A model generated the notes under the pieces. It made no database searches. It saw only the letters and a list, made by a program, of their open reading frames with translations, and was not told the origin of the DNA. A DNA stretch of 64,000 nucleotides, taken from Kocuria marina (lineage in GTDB: Bacteria > Actinomycetota > Actinomycetes > Actinomycetales > Micrococcaceae). The stretch's first letter is position 1. The number at the start of each line of letters is the position of its first letter. The position numbers and the translations under genes were made by a program. The DNA is taken from positions 112,897 to 176,896 of the forward strand of contig NZ_JROM01000041.1 of assembly GCF_000786655.1 (NCBI RefSeq), written 5' to 3'. Of the stretch, positions 38,500-47,613 are shown piece after piece.

Positions 38500-41400
38500 G
38501 TGCCAGACCAGCCGCGTCACCTTATCCCTGAAGAATTTGCCGGCAACGAATGGCTCGTGGACGAGTTGTTCGACAAGTACCAGGCGGACAAGAACTCGGT
38601 GGACAAGAAGTGGTGGCCCATCTTCGAACAGATGGCCGGCGACGACCGGTCCGACACCCAGACCTCCGACACCAAGACTTCCGCGGCCGCCCCGTCCCAG
38701 GGGGCGGCTGCGCGCACGTCCGGGGGTGATCGTCCCGCTGGACGGCGCGACGACGACGCCGCCGCCAAGACTTCCGCGGGCAAGGCCGCTTTCGGGACGT
38801 CCGGCGAGAGCAAGCCCGCCACCGGGGCGGCGTCGACCTCATCCAAGACCGAGCAGAACACCTCCGGTGCCAGCGCGGACGCGCCCAGGAAGGCGCAGCG
38901 GGCCAAGTCCCCCGCGCCGTCGACCACCGGATCCAAGGCGAAGGGACGACCCGAAGGCGTGGACACCGAGACCGAGACCAACGAGGGCTCCGGGACCAAG
39001 CGCCCCATCCGGGCGCAGCCGGAGGACCGCGCGAAGGACAAGGGCCAGGACAAGCCCGCCGAGGACACCGTGGTCAAGCTGCGCGGTCCCGCCAAGGCCG
39101 TGGCCGCCAACATGGACGCCTCCCTGACCGTGCCCACCGCCACCACGGTGCGCGCGGTGCCCGCCAAGCTGCTGATCGACAACCGCCTGGTGATCAACTC
39201 GCACCTGGCCCGTAACCGCGGCGGCAAGGTGTCCTTCACCCACCTCGTGGGCTACGCCGTGATCCGCGCGCTCGCCAACTTCCCGTCCCAGAACGTGATC
39301 TACGACGAGGTGGACGGTAAGCCCGCCGCGGTGCACCCGGCGCACGTGAACTTCGGGATCGCGATCGACATCCCCAACAAGGACGGATCCCGCAACCTCG
39401 TGGTGCCCAACATCAAGGGTGCGGAGGAGATGTCCTTCCAGCAGTTCTGGACCTCGTACGAGGACATCGTCAAGCGCGGGCGCAACGGCGCGCTGACCAT
39501 GGAGGACTACGCGGGCACCACGGTGTCCCTGACGAACCCCGGTGGCATCGGCACGGTGCACTCGGTGCCGCGGCTGTCCAAGGGCCAGGCGTGCATCATC
39601 GGCGTGGGTGCGCTGGACTACCCCGCCGAGTACAAGGGTGCCTCCCCCCGCACGATCGCGCGCAACGCGGTCTCCAAGGTCATCACCCTGACCTCCACGT
39701 ACGACCACCGCGTGATCCAGGGCGCCGGTTCGGGTGAGTTCCTCAAGCTCGTGGAGCACTACCTGCTGGGCGGCGAGGACTTCTACGACCACATCTTCGA
39801 GGCCCTGCGCATCCCCTACGAGCCCGTCCGCTGGGCCGTGGACAACCAGGTCAACCCCGAGATCCAGATCAACAAGGTCGCCCGGATCCAGCAGCTGATC
39901 CACTCCTACCGCGTGCGCGGTCACCTCATGGCGGACACCAACCCGCTCGAATACGTGATGCGCAGGCACCCGGACCTGGACATCCGCACCTACGGGCTCA
40001 CCCTGTGGGATCTGGAGCGCGAGTGGCCCACCGGCGGTTTCGGCGGCCAGAGCCTGCTCACGCTGCGCGTGATCCTGGGTCGGCTGCGGGACGCCTACTG
40101 CCGCACCGTGGGCGTGGAGTACATGCACATCCAGGAGCCCGAGCAGCGCGAATGGTTCCAGTCCAAGCTCGAGCGCGACTACCAGAAGCCCGCGCGCGAG
40201 GAGCAGTTCCACATCCTCGAGCGGCTCAACGCCGCCGAGGCTTTCGAGACCTTCCTTCAGACCAAGTACGTGGGTCAGAAGCGGTTCTCCCTGGAGGGCG
40301 GCGAGTCGCTGATCCCGCTGCTGGACGCGATCATCTCCGAGGCCGCGGACGCTTCCCTCGCGGGTGTGGGCATCGCCATGGCCCACCGCGGCCGCCTCAA
40401 CGTGTTGACCAACATCGCCGGGAAGTCCTACGCCCAGGTGTTCCGCGAGTTCGAAGGCAGCCAGGACCCGCGCGCCGCCGAGGGCTCGGGTGACGTGAAG
40501 TACCACCTGGGCACCGAGGGCGTATTCACCTCCGACAACGGCAACGAGACCCAGGTGTACCTGGCCGCGAACCCCTCCCACCTGGAGGCCGCGGACCCGG
40601 TGATCGAGGGCATCGCCCGCGCCAAGACGGACGTGCTCGGCGCCGGGCCGGAGGGCAACGGCGAGTACCCCGTGCTGCCCATCCAGGTCCACGGTGACGC
40701 CGCGATGGCCGGTCAGGGCATCGTCTACGAGGTCATGCAGATGTCCGGGCTCGAGGCCTACAACGTGGGTGGCACCATCCACGTGGTGGTCAACAACCAG
40801 GTGGGCTTCACCACCGCTCCCTCCGCGGGCCGCACGTCCACGTACTCCACGGACGTCGCGCGCACCGTGCAGGCCCCGATCTTCCACGTCAACGCGGACG
40901 ATCCCGAGGCCGTGGCCCGCGTGGCGCAGCTCGCGTTCGAGTACCGCCAGCGGTTCCAGCGCGACGTCGTGATCGACCTGGTGTGCTACCGCCGCCGCGG
41001 GCACAACGAGGGCGACGACCCCTCGATGACCCAGCCGCTGATGTACTCCCTGATCGACGGCAAGCGCTCCACCCGCAAGGTCTACACCGAGAACCTCGTG
41101 GGCCGCGGGGACATCACGCAGGAAGAAGCAGACCGCGCCCTCAAGGATTACCAGGAGCGCCTGGAGCGGGTCTTCGCCGAGACCCACGAGGCCCAGACCT
41201 CCACCGTCCCGCTCGTGACCGGGGACGCCGCCGCGATCGCCAACATCGAGCGGCCCTCCGCCCAGCAGGCCGATTCCGGGGTGTCCGTGCCCAAGACCAC
41301 GGCCATCTCCGAGGAAGCCGCCCACCGCATCGGTGACGCCTACGTGGACCTGCCCGAGGGCTTCACCATGCACCGCAAGCTGCGCAAGCTCGCGGAGAAG

Positions 41401-42453
41401 CGCCGCGAGATGACGCGCGAGGGCGGGATCGATTGGGGCATGGGCGAGCTCATGGCCTTCGGATCGCTGCTCATGGACGGCGTCCCGGTGCGGATGTCCG
41501 GTCAGGACGTGCGCCGCGGTACCTTCACGCAGCGCCACGCGGTGTTCTTCGACGCCGAGAACGGTGCCGAGTGGACCCCGCTGAACCACCTCTCCGCGGA
41601 CCAGGCACGGTTCTCGATCTACAACTCCCTGCTCTCCGAGTACGGCGTGCTGGGCTTCGAGTACGGTTACTCCGTGGAGCGCCCCGAGGCGCTCACGGTG
41701 TGGGAGGCGCAGTTCGGTGACTTCACCAACGGTGCGCAGACCATCGTGGACGAGTTCATCTCCTCCGCGGAGCAGAAGTGGGGTCAGCGCTCCAACCTGG
41801 TGATGCTGTTGCCGCACGGCTTCGAGGGCCAGGGACCCGACCACTCCTCCGCGCGCATCGAGCGTTTCCTGGTGCTGTGCGCGGAGAAGAACATGATCGT
41901 GGCCCAGCCCTCCACCCCGGCCAACCACTTCCACCTGCTGCGCCGCCAGGCGTACTCGCGCCCGCGCCGGCCGCTGATCGTGGCCACGCCCAAGCAGCTG
42001 TTGCGCCTGAAGGCCGCGGCGTCCCCGGTGGAGGAGTTCACGCAGGGCAGCTTCCAGACGGTCATCCCTGACACCGCCGGGCTCGACGACGCCAAGGTCA
42101 CCGACGTCATCCTGGTCTCCGGTCGGTTGTACTACGACCTCGTGACCCAGCGGAAGAAGTCGGACGACCACTCCACCGCGATCGTGCGCGTGGAGCAGCT
42201 CTACCCGCTGCCCGTGGACGAGATCAAGGAACAGCTGGCGCGCTACCCGGAGGCCCGGATCCTGTGGGCTCAGGACGAACCCGCCAACCAGGGTGCGTGG
42301 CCTTTCATGGCCGTGAACCTCGTGCCGCAGCTGGACCGCCCGGTCACGCTCGCGTCCCGCCCCGCCTCGGCCTCCCCCGCCAACGGCTCGGCCAAGCGCC
42401 ACGCGGCGGAGCTGGAGACCCTGGTGCAGCAGGCGTTCGACCGCGGCGAGTGA
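38500..42453 (+). CDS. kgd: Multifunctional 2-oxoglutarate dehydrogenase/decarboxylase E1-E2 (Kgd/OdhA)
   Basis: TCA-cycle enzyme fusing a succinyltransferase-like domain to a thiamine-diphosphate E1. 1317 residues. The N-terminal helix (HLIPEEFAGNEWLVDELF) is followed by a disordered Lys/Ala/Ser/Asp linker (about 50-190), then an E2 core ending in STYDHRVIQGAGSGEF near 400, and the E1 domain with AMAHRGRLNVLTN near 628, the ThDP site HGDAAMAGQG near 730, and RRRGHNEGDDPSMTQPLMY. No lipoyl domain, as in other actinobacterial fusions. GTG start after a GAAGAGG RBS. Confidence 0.95.
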   Translation: MPDQPRHLIPEEFAGNEWLVDELFDKYQADKNSVDKKWWPIFEQMAGDDRSDTQTSDTKTSAAAPSQGAAARTSGGDRPAGRRDDDAAAKTSAGKAAFGTSGESKPATGAASTSSKTEQNTSGASADAPRKAQRAKSPAPSTTGSKAKGRPEGVDTETETNEGSGTKRPIRAQPEDRAKDKGQDKPAEDTVVKLRGPAKAVAANMDASLTVPTATTVRAVPAKLLIDNRLVINSHLARNRGGKVSFTHLVGYAVIRALANFPSQNVIYDEVDGKPAAVHPAHVNFGIAIDIPNKDGSRNLVVPNIKGAEEMSFQQFWTSYEDIVKRGRNGALTMEDYAGTTVSLTNPGGIGTVHSVPRLSKGQACIIGVGALDYPAEYKGASPRTIARNAVSKVITLTSTYDHRVIQGAGSGEFLKLVEHYLLGGEDFYDHIFEALRIPYEPVRWAVDNQVNPEIQINKVARIQQLIHSYRVRGHLMADTNPLEYVMRRHPDLDIRTYGLTLWDLEREWPTGGFGGQSLLTLRVILGRLRDAYCRTVGVEYMHIQEPEQREWFQSKLERDYQKPAREEQFHILERLNAAEAFETFLQTKYVGQKRFSLEGGESLIPLLDAIISEAADASLAGVGIAMAHRGRLNVLTNIAGKSYAQVFREFEGSQDPRAAEGSGDVKYHLGTEGVFTSDNGNETQVYLAANPSHLEAADPVIEGIARAKTDVLGAGPEGNGEYPVLPIQVHGDAAMAGQGIVYEVMQMSGLEAYNVGGTIHVVVNNQVGFTTAPSAGRTSTYSTDVARTVQAPIFHVNADDPEAVARVAQLAFEYRQRFQRDVVIDLVCYRRRGHNEGDDPSMTQPLMYSLIDGKRSTRKVYTENLVGRGDITQEEADRALKDYQERLERVFAETHEAQTSTVPLVTGDAAAIANIERPSAQQADSGVSVPKTTAISEEAAHRIGDAYVDLPEGFTMHRKLRKLAEKRREMTREGGIDWGMGELMAFGSLLMDGVPVRMSGQDVRRGTFTQRHAVFFDAENGAEWTPLNHLSADQARFSIYNSLLSEYGVLGFEYGYSVERPEALTVWEAQFGDFTNGAQTIVDEFISSAEQKWGQRSNLVMLLPHGFEGQGPDHSSARIERFLVLCAEKNMIVAQPSTPANHFHLLRRQAYSRPRRPLIVATPKQLLRLKAAASPVEEFTQGSFQTVIPDTAGLDDAKVTDVILVSGRLYYDLVTQRKKSDDHSTAIVRVEQLYPLPVDEIKEQLARYPEARILWAQDEPANQGAWPFMAVNLVPQLDRPVTLASRPASASPANGSAKRHAAELETLVQQAFDRGE

Positions 42454-42525
42454 GTGCCGTGCGGCGCACGGGACCGCGAGCCACGCGGCGTCGTACGCCC
42501 CCGCCCGAACACCGGGCATGACCCG

Positions 42526-42555
42526 CCCGGGGGCCGTCGCGAGACGGCCCCCGGG
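42526..42555 (+). terminator. Strong hairpin after kgd
   Basis: Perfect 13-bp stem CCCGGGGGCCGTC / GACGGCCCCCGGG with a GCGA tetraloop, 73 bp after the kgd stop. No T-run. Confidence 0.75.
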
Positions 42556-42582
42556 TCCCAGCTAGCGAAGGATGTAAGAAGA

Positions 42583-43182
42583 GTGGACCAACGCAGGATC
42601 CGCATTGTGGCCGTGGGAGACGAACTGTTGGCCGGCGTGGATGACCCCCGCGCGCTCGGCTGGTTCGGACGAGTCATGGCGCGCACCCCCCGAGACGTGG
42701 TTCCCGTGGACGCCTACAATCTCGCCGCACCCGGTCAGGGCAGTGAGACCCTCAACGACCACTGGTTCGCGGAGGCCTCCCGCCGCTTCGATCCCGCGTG
42801 CGACAACCGTCTGGTGATCGCACCGTCCGCCCTGGACATCGACCTGGGAATGACCTCCGCCCGGTCCCGACTGAACATGGCCAACATCGTGGACCAGGCC
42901 ACCCAGAACAACGCCAAGGTGCTCGTGGTGGGTCCCCCGCCCACCCTGGACCCGCAGCGCAACCGCAAGATCGCGGACCTCTCCGCGGCCTACGGGGACG
43001 TGACCACGCGGCGCAACCACGTGTACGTGGACACGTTCAACCCCCTGCAGCACCACGAGCAGTGGCGCAAGGACCTCGCGGCCAACCACGGCAACCCCGG
43101 CCAGGCCGGCTACGGGCTCATCGCATGGCTCGTGCTGCACCGCGGGTGGTACGACTGGCTGCAGCTGCCCGAGCCGCGCTGA
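42583..43182 (+). CDS. SGNH/GDSL-like hydrolase family protein
   Basis: 199 residues from GTG 42583 (RBS AAGGA, 10 nt upstream). The N-terminal RIVAVGDELLAGVDDPRALGW is the block-I position of SGNH hydrolases (GDE in place of GDS, so the nucleophile Ser is missing). Later blocks include LAAPGQGSETL, VVGPPPTLDP and HGNPGQAGYGLIAW. With the usual serine replaced by Glu the protein may be inactive or non-esterase. Length and fold otherwise fit. Confidence 0.7.
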   Translation: MDQRRIRIVAVGDELLAGVDDPRALGWFGRVMARTPRDVVPVDAYNLAAPGQGSETLNDHWFAEASRRFDPACDNRLVIAPSALDIDLGMTSARSRLNMANIVDQATQNNAKVLVVGPPPTLDPQRNRKIADLSAAYGDVTTRRNHVYVDTFNPLQHHEQWRKDLAANHGNPGQAGYGLIAWLVLHRGWYDWLQLPEPR

Positions 43183-43272
43183 CGCTCTCACCTCTCGCCG
43201 TGGCATGAGCACCGCCCGGAATGTGAGATACTGGCGGACGATGTCCCAGCCAATCATCGCAGGAGGTACATC

Positions 43273-43347
43273 ATGAGCAAGCGTGGACGTAAGCGCAAGG
43301 ATCGTCGCAAGAACTCGGCAAACCGCGGCAAGCGGCCCAACTCCTGA
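43273..43347 (+). CDS. Ribosomal protein bL37
   Basis: A 24-residue, very basic protein (MSKRGRKRKDRRKNSANRGK then RPNS) behind a perfect AGGAGG 6 nt upstream. It matches the actinobacterial bL37 (AURKAIP1/COX24-domain) seen on mycobacterial 50S subunits. The near-invariant KRG-RK-RRKN-A-RGKRPN core is clear. It is easily missed by gene callers because of its size. A GATACT hexamer at 43227-43232 may be its -10. Confidence 0.9.
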   Translation: MSKRGRKRKDRRKNSANRGKRPNS

Positions 43348-43366
43348 GGTTCAGCGAACGCATCAC

Positions 43367-43401
43367 GAAGCCCCCGTGACCGGCAAGGTCGCGGGGGCTT
43401 C
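43367..43401. terminator. Bidirectional terminator between bL37 and rsrA
   Basis: Stem of 15 pairs (one G-T), core GAAGCCCCCG / CGGGGGCTTC, 5-nt loop. It lies between convergent bL37 and rsrA. Minus-strand side is followed by GTGATGCG, plus side by GCTCTG. Confidence 0.75.
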
Positions 43402-43433
43402 GCTCTGTGCGCGGGAGTTGCGCCGCCGGGTTC

Positions 43434-43700
43434 CTATGCCGCGGGGTGCTCGTTGCACTGGGCGTCGATGCGCGCGAGGATCGAGCGCTTGAGCTCGTCC
43501 GGCGCGGTCTCGCAGCACGAACGCTTCATCACGGAGCGGATCACGCACTCCAGGTTGTACTCACGCTCGCAGTCGGCGCAGTCCGTGAGGTGCGCGTGGA
43601 TCTCCTCGAGGTCCTCGGTGGTCAGTGCCCCGTCCAGGTACTCGTAGATCCGCTGGATGCGTTCGTCGGTGCAGCCGTTGTGACACGGTTTCGCGGTCAT
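43434..43700 (-). CDS. rsrA: Zinc-binding anti-sigma factor RsrA (mycothiol system)
   Basis: 88 residues. Binds and inhibits SigR until disulfide stress releases zinc. The ZAS motif is His-x3-Cys-x2-Cys (HLTDCADC, about residues 37-44), with extra cysteines near the N-terminus (KPCHNGC) and centrally (KRSCCE). 3 bp after the sigR stop, the usual sigR-rsrA order. Identification rests on motif plus neighbour. Confidence 0.93.
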   Translation of the reverse strand: MTAKPCHNGCTDERIQRIYEYLDGALTTEDLEEIHAHLTDCADCEREYNLECVIRSVMKRSCCETAPDELKRSILARIDAQCNEHPAA

Positions 43701-43703
43701 GCT

Positions 43704-44414
43704 CTAGCCTCGATCCTTCGCTCGTGCGCCGTCCTTGGTCTTCTTCTGGACCTTGGACGTGTCGAATCCTCGTTCTTGGGCGTAGTCGCCCAGTTTCTCG
43801 CGCAGAAGCTTGCGGCCACGGTGCAACCTGGACATCACGGTCCCGATGGGCGTGTCCATGATCTCGGAGATCTCCTTGTACGCGAATCCCTCCACGTCCG
43901 AGAAGTACACCGCCAGGCGGAACTCCTCGGGCAGCTCCTGCAGGGCGCGCTTGACGTCCGAGTCCGGCAGGTGGTCCAACGCCTCCGCCTCCGCGGAACG
44001 CAATCCCGTGGAGGTGTGCGACTCCGCGCGGTGCAGCTGCCAGTCCTCCACGGTGTCCGTGTTGGCCTGGCGCGGTTCGCGTTGCCGCTTGCGGTACAGG
44101 TTGATGTACGTGTTGGTCAGGATCCGGTACAACCAGGCCTTGAGATTGGTCCCCGGCTTGTACTGGTGGAACGCGGAGAATGCCTTGGTGTAGGCCTCCT
44201 GCACCAGGTCCTCGGCATCGGACGGGTTGCGGGCCATGCGCAACGCCGCGGCGTAGAGCTGGTCCACGTACTGCATGGCGTCGCGTTCGAAACGCTTACG
44301 GCGCTGCTGCGTGGTTTCCGCTCCGGCGGGCACCTCTTCGGGGTGTTCCACCGGCTGGGAATCGTGAGTTCGCTGATCGTTCATCACGTCCCAGTCTAAG
44401 GTGGGGGCCGTCAT
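43704..44414 (-). CDS. sigR: RNA polymerase sigma factor SigR (SigH), two possible starts
   Basis: ECF sigma factor for thiol-oxidative stress. Region 2 is [34 protein letters not shown] and [17 protein letters not shown]; region 4 is [40 protein letters not shown]. Starting at ATG 44414 gives 236 residues. A second ATG at 44384 (226 residues) lies 8 nt behind a TAGACT -10 that sits inside the longer ORF. An upstream SigR-type promoter (44490-44517) would make the longer form. In S. coelicolor long and short sigma R isoforms arise this way. Confidence 0.94.
   Translation of the reverse strand: MTAPTLDWDVMNDQRTHDSQPVEHPEEVPAGAETTQQRRKRFERDAMQYVDQLYAAALRMARNPSDAEDLVQEAYTKAFSAFHQYKPGTNLKAWLYRILTNTYINLYRKRQREPRQANTDTVEDWQLHRAESHTSTGLRSAEAEALDHLPDSDVKRALQELPEEFRLAVYFSDVEGFAYKEISEIMDTPIGTVMSRLHRGRKLLREKLGDYAQERGFDTSKVQKKTKDGARAKDRG
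44393..44398 (-). promoter_or_regulatory. Internal -10 for the short SigR form
   Basis: TAGACT on the minus strand, ending 8 nt before the ATG at 44384, inside the 5' end of the longer sigR ORF. No RBS between; predicts a leaderless constitutive transcript. Confidence 0.5.
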
Positions 44415-44489
44415 CCTCCGCCGTCACCCACTTCCCTGGTCATTGCCGAGTGTTACGTCACATATGTGGCGCTTCTGTACACCGTGGAT

Positions 44490-44517
44490 AACACGCACGC
44501 GCCGTGCGAGTATTCCC
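44490..44517 (-). promoter_or_regulatory. SigR-dependent promoter of sigR-rsrA
   Basis: GGGAATA (44517 to 44511, minus) and TGTT (44493 to 44490), separated by 17 nt. This fits the SigR/SigH consensus GGGAAYA-N16/17-CGTT and predicts autoregulation. Confidence 0.7.
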
Positions 44518-44594
44518 GGCGGCGGCGCGAACTCGGGCCGATAGGATGGCTACAGTGCGTACCCGGAGATGCCGGGGCCGTAAGGAGGAGAACC

Positions 44595-45131
44595 ATGAGC
44601 ATTGTTCGTCGTCTCGCCCGCCCGCTGCTCGCCACCGGTTACATCGCCGGGGGCGTCAACGCGTTCCGCAACTCGTCCGCTGCCGCGAAGCAGTTGGACC
44701 CGGTCCTCAAGGCCCTCGAGAGCGCCGCCCCGCAGGTGCGCCCCGTGACTGCCAACCGCGCTCAGGTCGCGCAGGGCATCGCCGCCGCCCAGGTCGTCGC
44801 GGCGTCGCTGCTCGCCGCGAGCAAGCTCCCGCGCCTGTCGTCCACCGTGCTGCTCGGCACCACCGCGCTCAACGGCTACACCCAATACCGCTCCGCGGAC
44901 GCGAGCACCGCCGAGGGCAAGGCCGCCCGCCGGTCGGACCTGCTCAAGAACGTGTCCCTGCTGGGTGCCGTGATGATCGCAGCCGTGGACACTTCGGGCA
45001 ACCCGTCCCTCGTGTGGCGCGCGAGCCACCTCGCCGACGACGTCCGCAAGAACGCGGTCAAGGTCGGCAAGGACACCAAGAAAAAGCTGGAGCAGGCCGA
45101 GAAGGCCGTCCAGGACGCCGTTTCCAACTAG
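44595..45131 (+). CDS. DoxX family membrane protein
   Basis: 178 residues, with four hydrophobic segments including [18 protein letters not shown] at the N-terminus (the DoxX start), [20 protein letters not shown] and [14 protein letters not shown]. The C-terminal 35 residues form a charged Lys/Glu helix. Strong RBS AAGGAGGAG. A TAGGAT hexamer at 44542-44547 may be its -10. Divergent from sigR; DoxX proteins are linked to redox membrane complexes, so this context is suggestive. Confidence 0.85.
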   Translation: MSIVRRLARPLLATGYIAGGVNAFRNSSAAAKQLDPVLKALESAAPQVRPVTANRAQVAQGIAAAQVVAASLLAASKLPRLSSTVLLGTTALNGYTQYRSADASTAEGKAARRSDLLKNVSLLGAVMIAAVDTSGNPSLVWRASHLADDVRKNAVKVGKDTKKKLEQAEKAVQDAVSN

Positions 45132-45148
45132 GAGCACCGCGCCACGTG

Positions 45149-46489
45149 ATGCCGAGCAACGGCGAACCGCAAGCCCTGGATGCCGCTCACTGGCGGGCCC
45201 CCTTCTCGGAGGGGGCCGCCGTGAGAGGCACGGTGGCCGTCCCCGGTTCCAAGTCCCTGACCAACAGGTATCTGGTCCTCGCGGCCCTCGCCGACGAACC
45301 GTCCGTGCTGCGCAAGCCGTTGCACTCGCGTGACAGCAAGCTCATGATCACCGCGCTCGAGCAGTTGGGCGCGGTGATCGAAGCGCTGCCGGACCCGGGG
45401 CCGTTCGGTCCGGATCTGCGGATCACCCCCCTGCCCCGCGCGCACACTCTCACCGGGCCCGTGGCCGTGGACTGCGGTCTTGCGGGTACCGTGATGCGCT
45501 TCGTCCCGCCCCTGGCGGCGCTATGTTCCGGGGTCGTGGATTTCGACGGCGACGCCGGAGCGCGCGTCCGACCCATGGGTCCCGTGATCGCGGGGTTGCG
45601 CGAGCTCGGCGTGTCCGTCGAGGACGACGGCCGGGGCACGCTGCCGTTGCGCGTCGTCGGCACCGGATCGGTGACCGGGGGCACCGTGACGATCGACGCG
45701 AGCGGCTCGTCCCAGTTCGTCTCCGCGCTACTGCTCTCCGCGGTGCGCTTCAACTCCCCGCTCGTACTGCACCACGAGGGCGGCTCCGGTGTGCCCTCAC
45801 TACCGCACGTAGACATGACCGTGTCCGTGCTGCGCGACGCCGGTGTGGCCGCCGAGCGCATCGGTGACGCCGCGTGGCGGGTCAGCCCGAGCGACGTCGC
45901 CGGCCTGGACGTGACCGTGGAACCGGACCTGTCCAACGCCGGACCGTTCCTGGCGGCGGCCGTGGTCACGGGCGGGACCGTGAGCATCCCCGACTGGCCC
46001 GCCCACACCACGCAGGGCGGGGACCAGTGGCGGCGGATCCTGCCCCTGTTCGGCGCGGACGTCCGTGTGCAGGGCGGCACGTTCACCGTGACCGGTCCGG
46101 ACGAGATCGCCGGGGTAGACCTGGACCTCTCGGAAGCCGGCGAGCTCGCGCCCACCGTGGCCGCGATCTGCGCGCTAGCCACCGGCCCCTCCGTGCTGCG
46201 CGGTATCGCCCACCTGCGCGGGCACGAGACCGATCGGCTCGCCGCGTTGCGCACCGAGCTCAACGCGCTGGGTGGGAACGTGGAGGAGACCGCGGACGGA
46301 CTGCGGATTGCCCCCGCTGAGCTGCACGCCGGAGTCTTCCACAGCTATCACGACCACCGCATGGCCACCGCGGGAGCCATCCTGGGCCTGCGCGTGCCCG
46401 GGATCCGGGTGGAGAACGTCGCCACCACCGCCAAGACGCTTCCCGATTTCCCGGGCATGTGGGACCGCCTCGCGCGGCGGGGTTCCTGA
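45149..46489 (+). CDS. aroA: 3-phosphoshikimate 1-carboxyvinyltransferase (EPSP synthase)
   Basis: Shikimate-pathway enzyme adding PEP to shikimate-3-phosphate. 446 residues: [35 protein letters not shown] (PEP site), [43 protein letters not shown] 45149 is preceded in frame by GTG 45146; GGAG is 12-15 nt upstream so the start is slightly uncertain. It is followed by rsgA (4 bp) and hisN, apparently one operon; this aroA-rsgA-hisN grouping is common in Micrococcales. Confidence 0.95.
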   Translation: MPSNGEPQALDAAHWRAPFSEGAAVRGTVAVPGSKSLTNRYLVLAALADEPSVLRKPLHSRDSKLMITALEQLGAVIEALPDPGPFGPDLRITPLPRAHTLTGPVAVDCGLAGTVMRFVPPLAALCSGVVDFDGDAGARVRPMGPVIAGLRELGVSVEDDGRGTLPLRVVGTGSVTGGTVTIDASGSSQFVSALLLSAVRFNSPLVLHHEGGSGVPSLPHVDMTVSVLRDAGVAAERIGDAAWRVSPSDVAGLDVTVEPDLSNAGPFLAAAVVTGGTVSIPDWPAHTTQGGDQWRRILPLFGADVRVQGGTFTVTGPDEIAGVDLDLSEAGELAPTVAAICALATGPSVLRGIAHLRGHETDRLAALRTELNALGGNVEETADGLRIAPAELHAGVFHSYHDHRMATAGAILGLRVPGIRVENVATTAKTLPDFPGMWDRLARRGS

Positions 46490-46493
46490 CGCA

Positions 46494-47609
46494 GTGGCCC
46501 GCAGGACCTGGGACGAGTCCGACGTCCGGATCCGCGCGAACAAGCGCGGCTCCCGCCCTCGCACCAAGCAACGACCCACGCACGCGGACGCCGTGATCGT
46601 ACGTGTGGTGGCCGTGGACCGCAGCCGGTACACGTGCGTGGTGGGAGAGGACGAGGAACAACCTCGCACGGTGACGTGCGTGCGCGCCAAGGAGCTGCGG
46701 CGCCGGCCCATCGTGCCCGGGGATCTCGTGGGCGTCGTGGGTGACGTCACCGGTGCCCCGGACACCCTGGCACGCATCGTGCGGATCGAACCGCGCACCA
46801 CCGTGCTGCGTCGCAGTGCCGATGACACCGATCCCGTGGAACGCGTGATCGTGGCGAACGCGGACCGGCTCGTGCTCGTGCTCGCGGCGGCCTCTCCCAC
46901 CCCCCGCACGGGATTCGTGGACCGCGGGTTGGTGGCGGCATGGGACGCGGGAATCACCCCCGTGGTGTGCATGACCAAGTCTGATCTGGCCGATCCCACG
47001 GAGTTCCTGGACTACCTCCACGACCTGGACGTGATCACCCTCAGCACGCAGCGCGCGACCGACCGCGGTGAACGGCCCGAGGCCGGCATCCACGAGGAGT
47101 CCCTGGCCGTGTCCCACGATTCCCTCGAGCGGTTGCGGTCGTTGCTGGACGGTCATGTGAGCGTGTTCCTGGGGCCCTCCGGCGTGGGCAAGTCCACGCT
47201 GGTCAACGCCCTCACGGGAGCGCAGCGGGCCACCGGCGGCGTCAACGACGTCACGGGCCGTGGCCGGCACACGTCGTCCTCCGCGCGTGCCCTCACGGTG
47301 CCCGGAACCCGCCCCGGGACCTGGGTCGTGGACACCCCCGGGATCCGTTCCCTGGGTCTGGCCCACGTGCCCGAGGAGGAACTGCTCAACGCGTTCACCG
47401 ACCTGGTCCCCGCCACCGCGGACTGTCCTCGCGGGTGCCTGCACACGGAGGATTCCCCCGGGTGCGCGCTGGACGCGTGGGTGCACCGCCCGGGGGCCTC
47501 CCCGGCGGCCCCGCAGCGGCTCGAATCGCTGCGCAGGTTGCTCGCGGCGTCGCGCGGGCAGACACAGCGGGGGGACAGCGAGAAGCAGCTCGGACAAGCG
47601 ATAACGTAG
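46494..47609 (+). CDS. rsgA: Ribosome small subunit GTPase RsgA
   Basis: Late 30S maturation factor, 371 residues. N-terminal OB-like region, circularly permuted GTPase: CMTKSDLAD (G4), G1 GPSGVGKSTLVNAL near 226, DTPGIRSLGL (G3), and the C-terminal zinc-binding CPRGCLHTEDSPGCALDAWV. GTG start at 46494. Between aroA (4 bp) and hisN (4 bp). Confidence 0.95.
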   Translation: MARRTWDESDVRIRANKRGSRPRTKQRPTHADAVIVRVVAVDRSRYTCVVGEDEEQPRTVTCVRAKELRRRPIVPGDLVGVVGDVTGAPDTLARIVRIEPRTTVLRRSADDTDPVERVIVANADRLVLVLAAASPTPRTGFVDRGLVAAWDAGITPVVCMTKSDLADPTEFLDYLHDLDVITLSTQRATDRGERPEAGIHEESLAVSHDSLERLRSLLDGHVSVFLGPSGVGKSTLVNALTGAQRATGGVNDVTGRGRHTSSSARALTVPGTRPGTWVVDTPGIRSLGLAHVPEEELLNAFTDLVPATADCPRGCLHTEDSPGCALDAWVHRPGASPAAPQRLESLRRLLAASRGQTQRGDSEKQLGQAIT

Positions 47610-47613
47610 ACGC

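Noticed and set aside
38839..42519. Minus-strand ORF of 1226 codons opposite kgd
   Set aside because: Composition-driven shadow of the kgd frame, no domain, no promoter or RBS.
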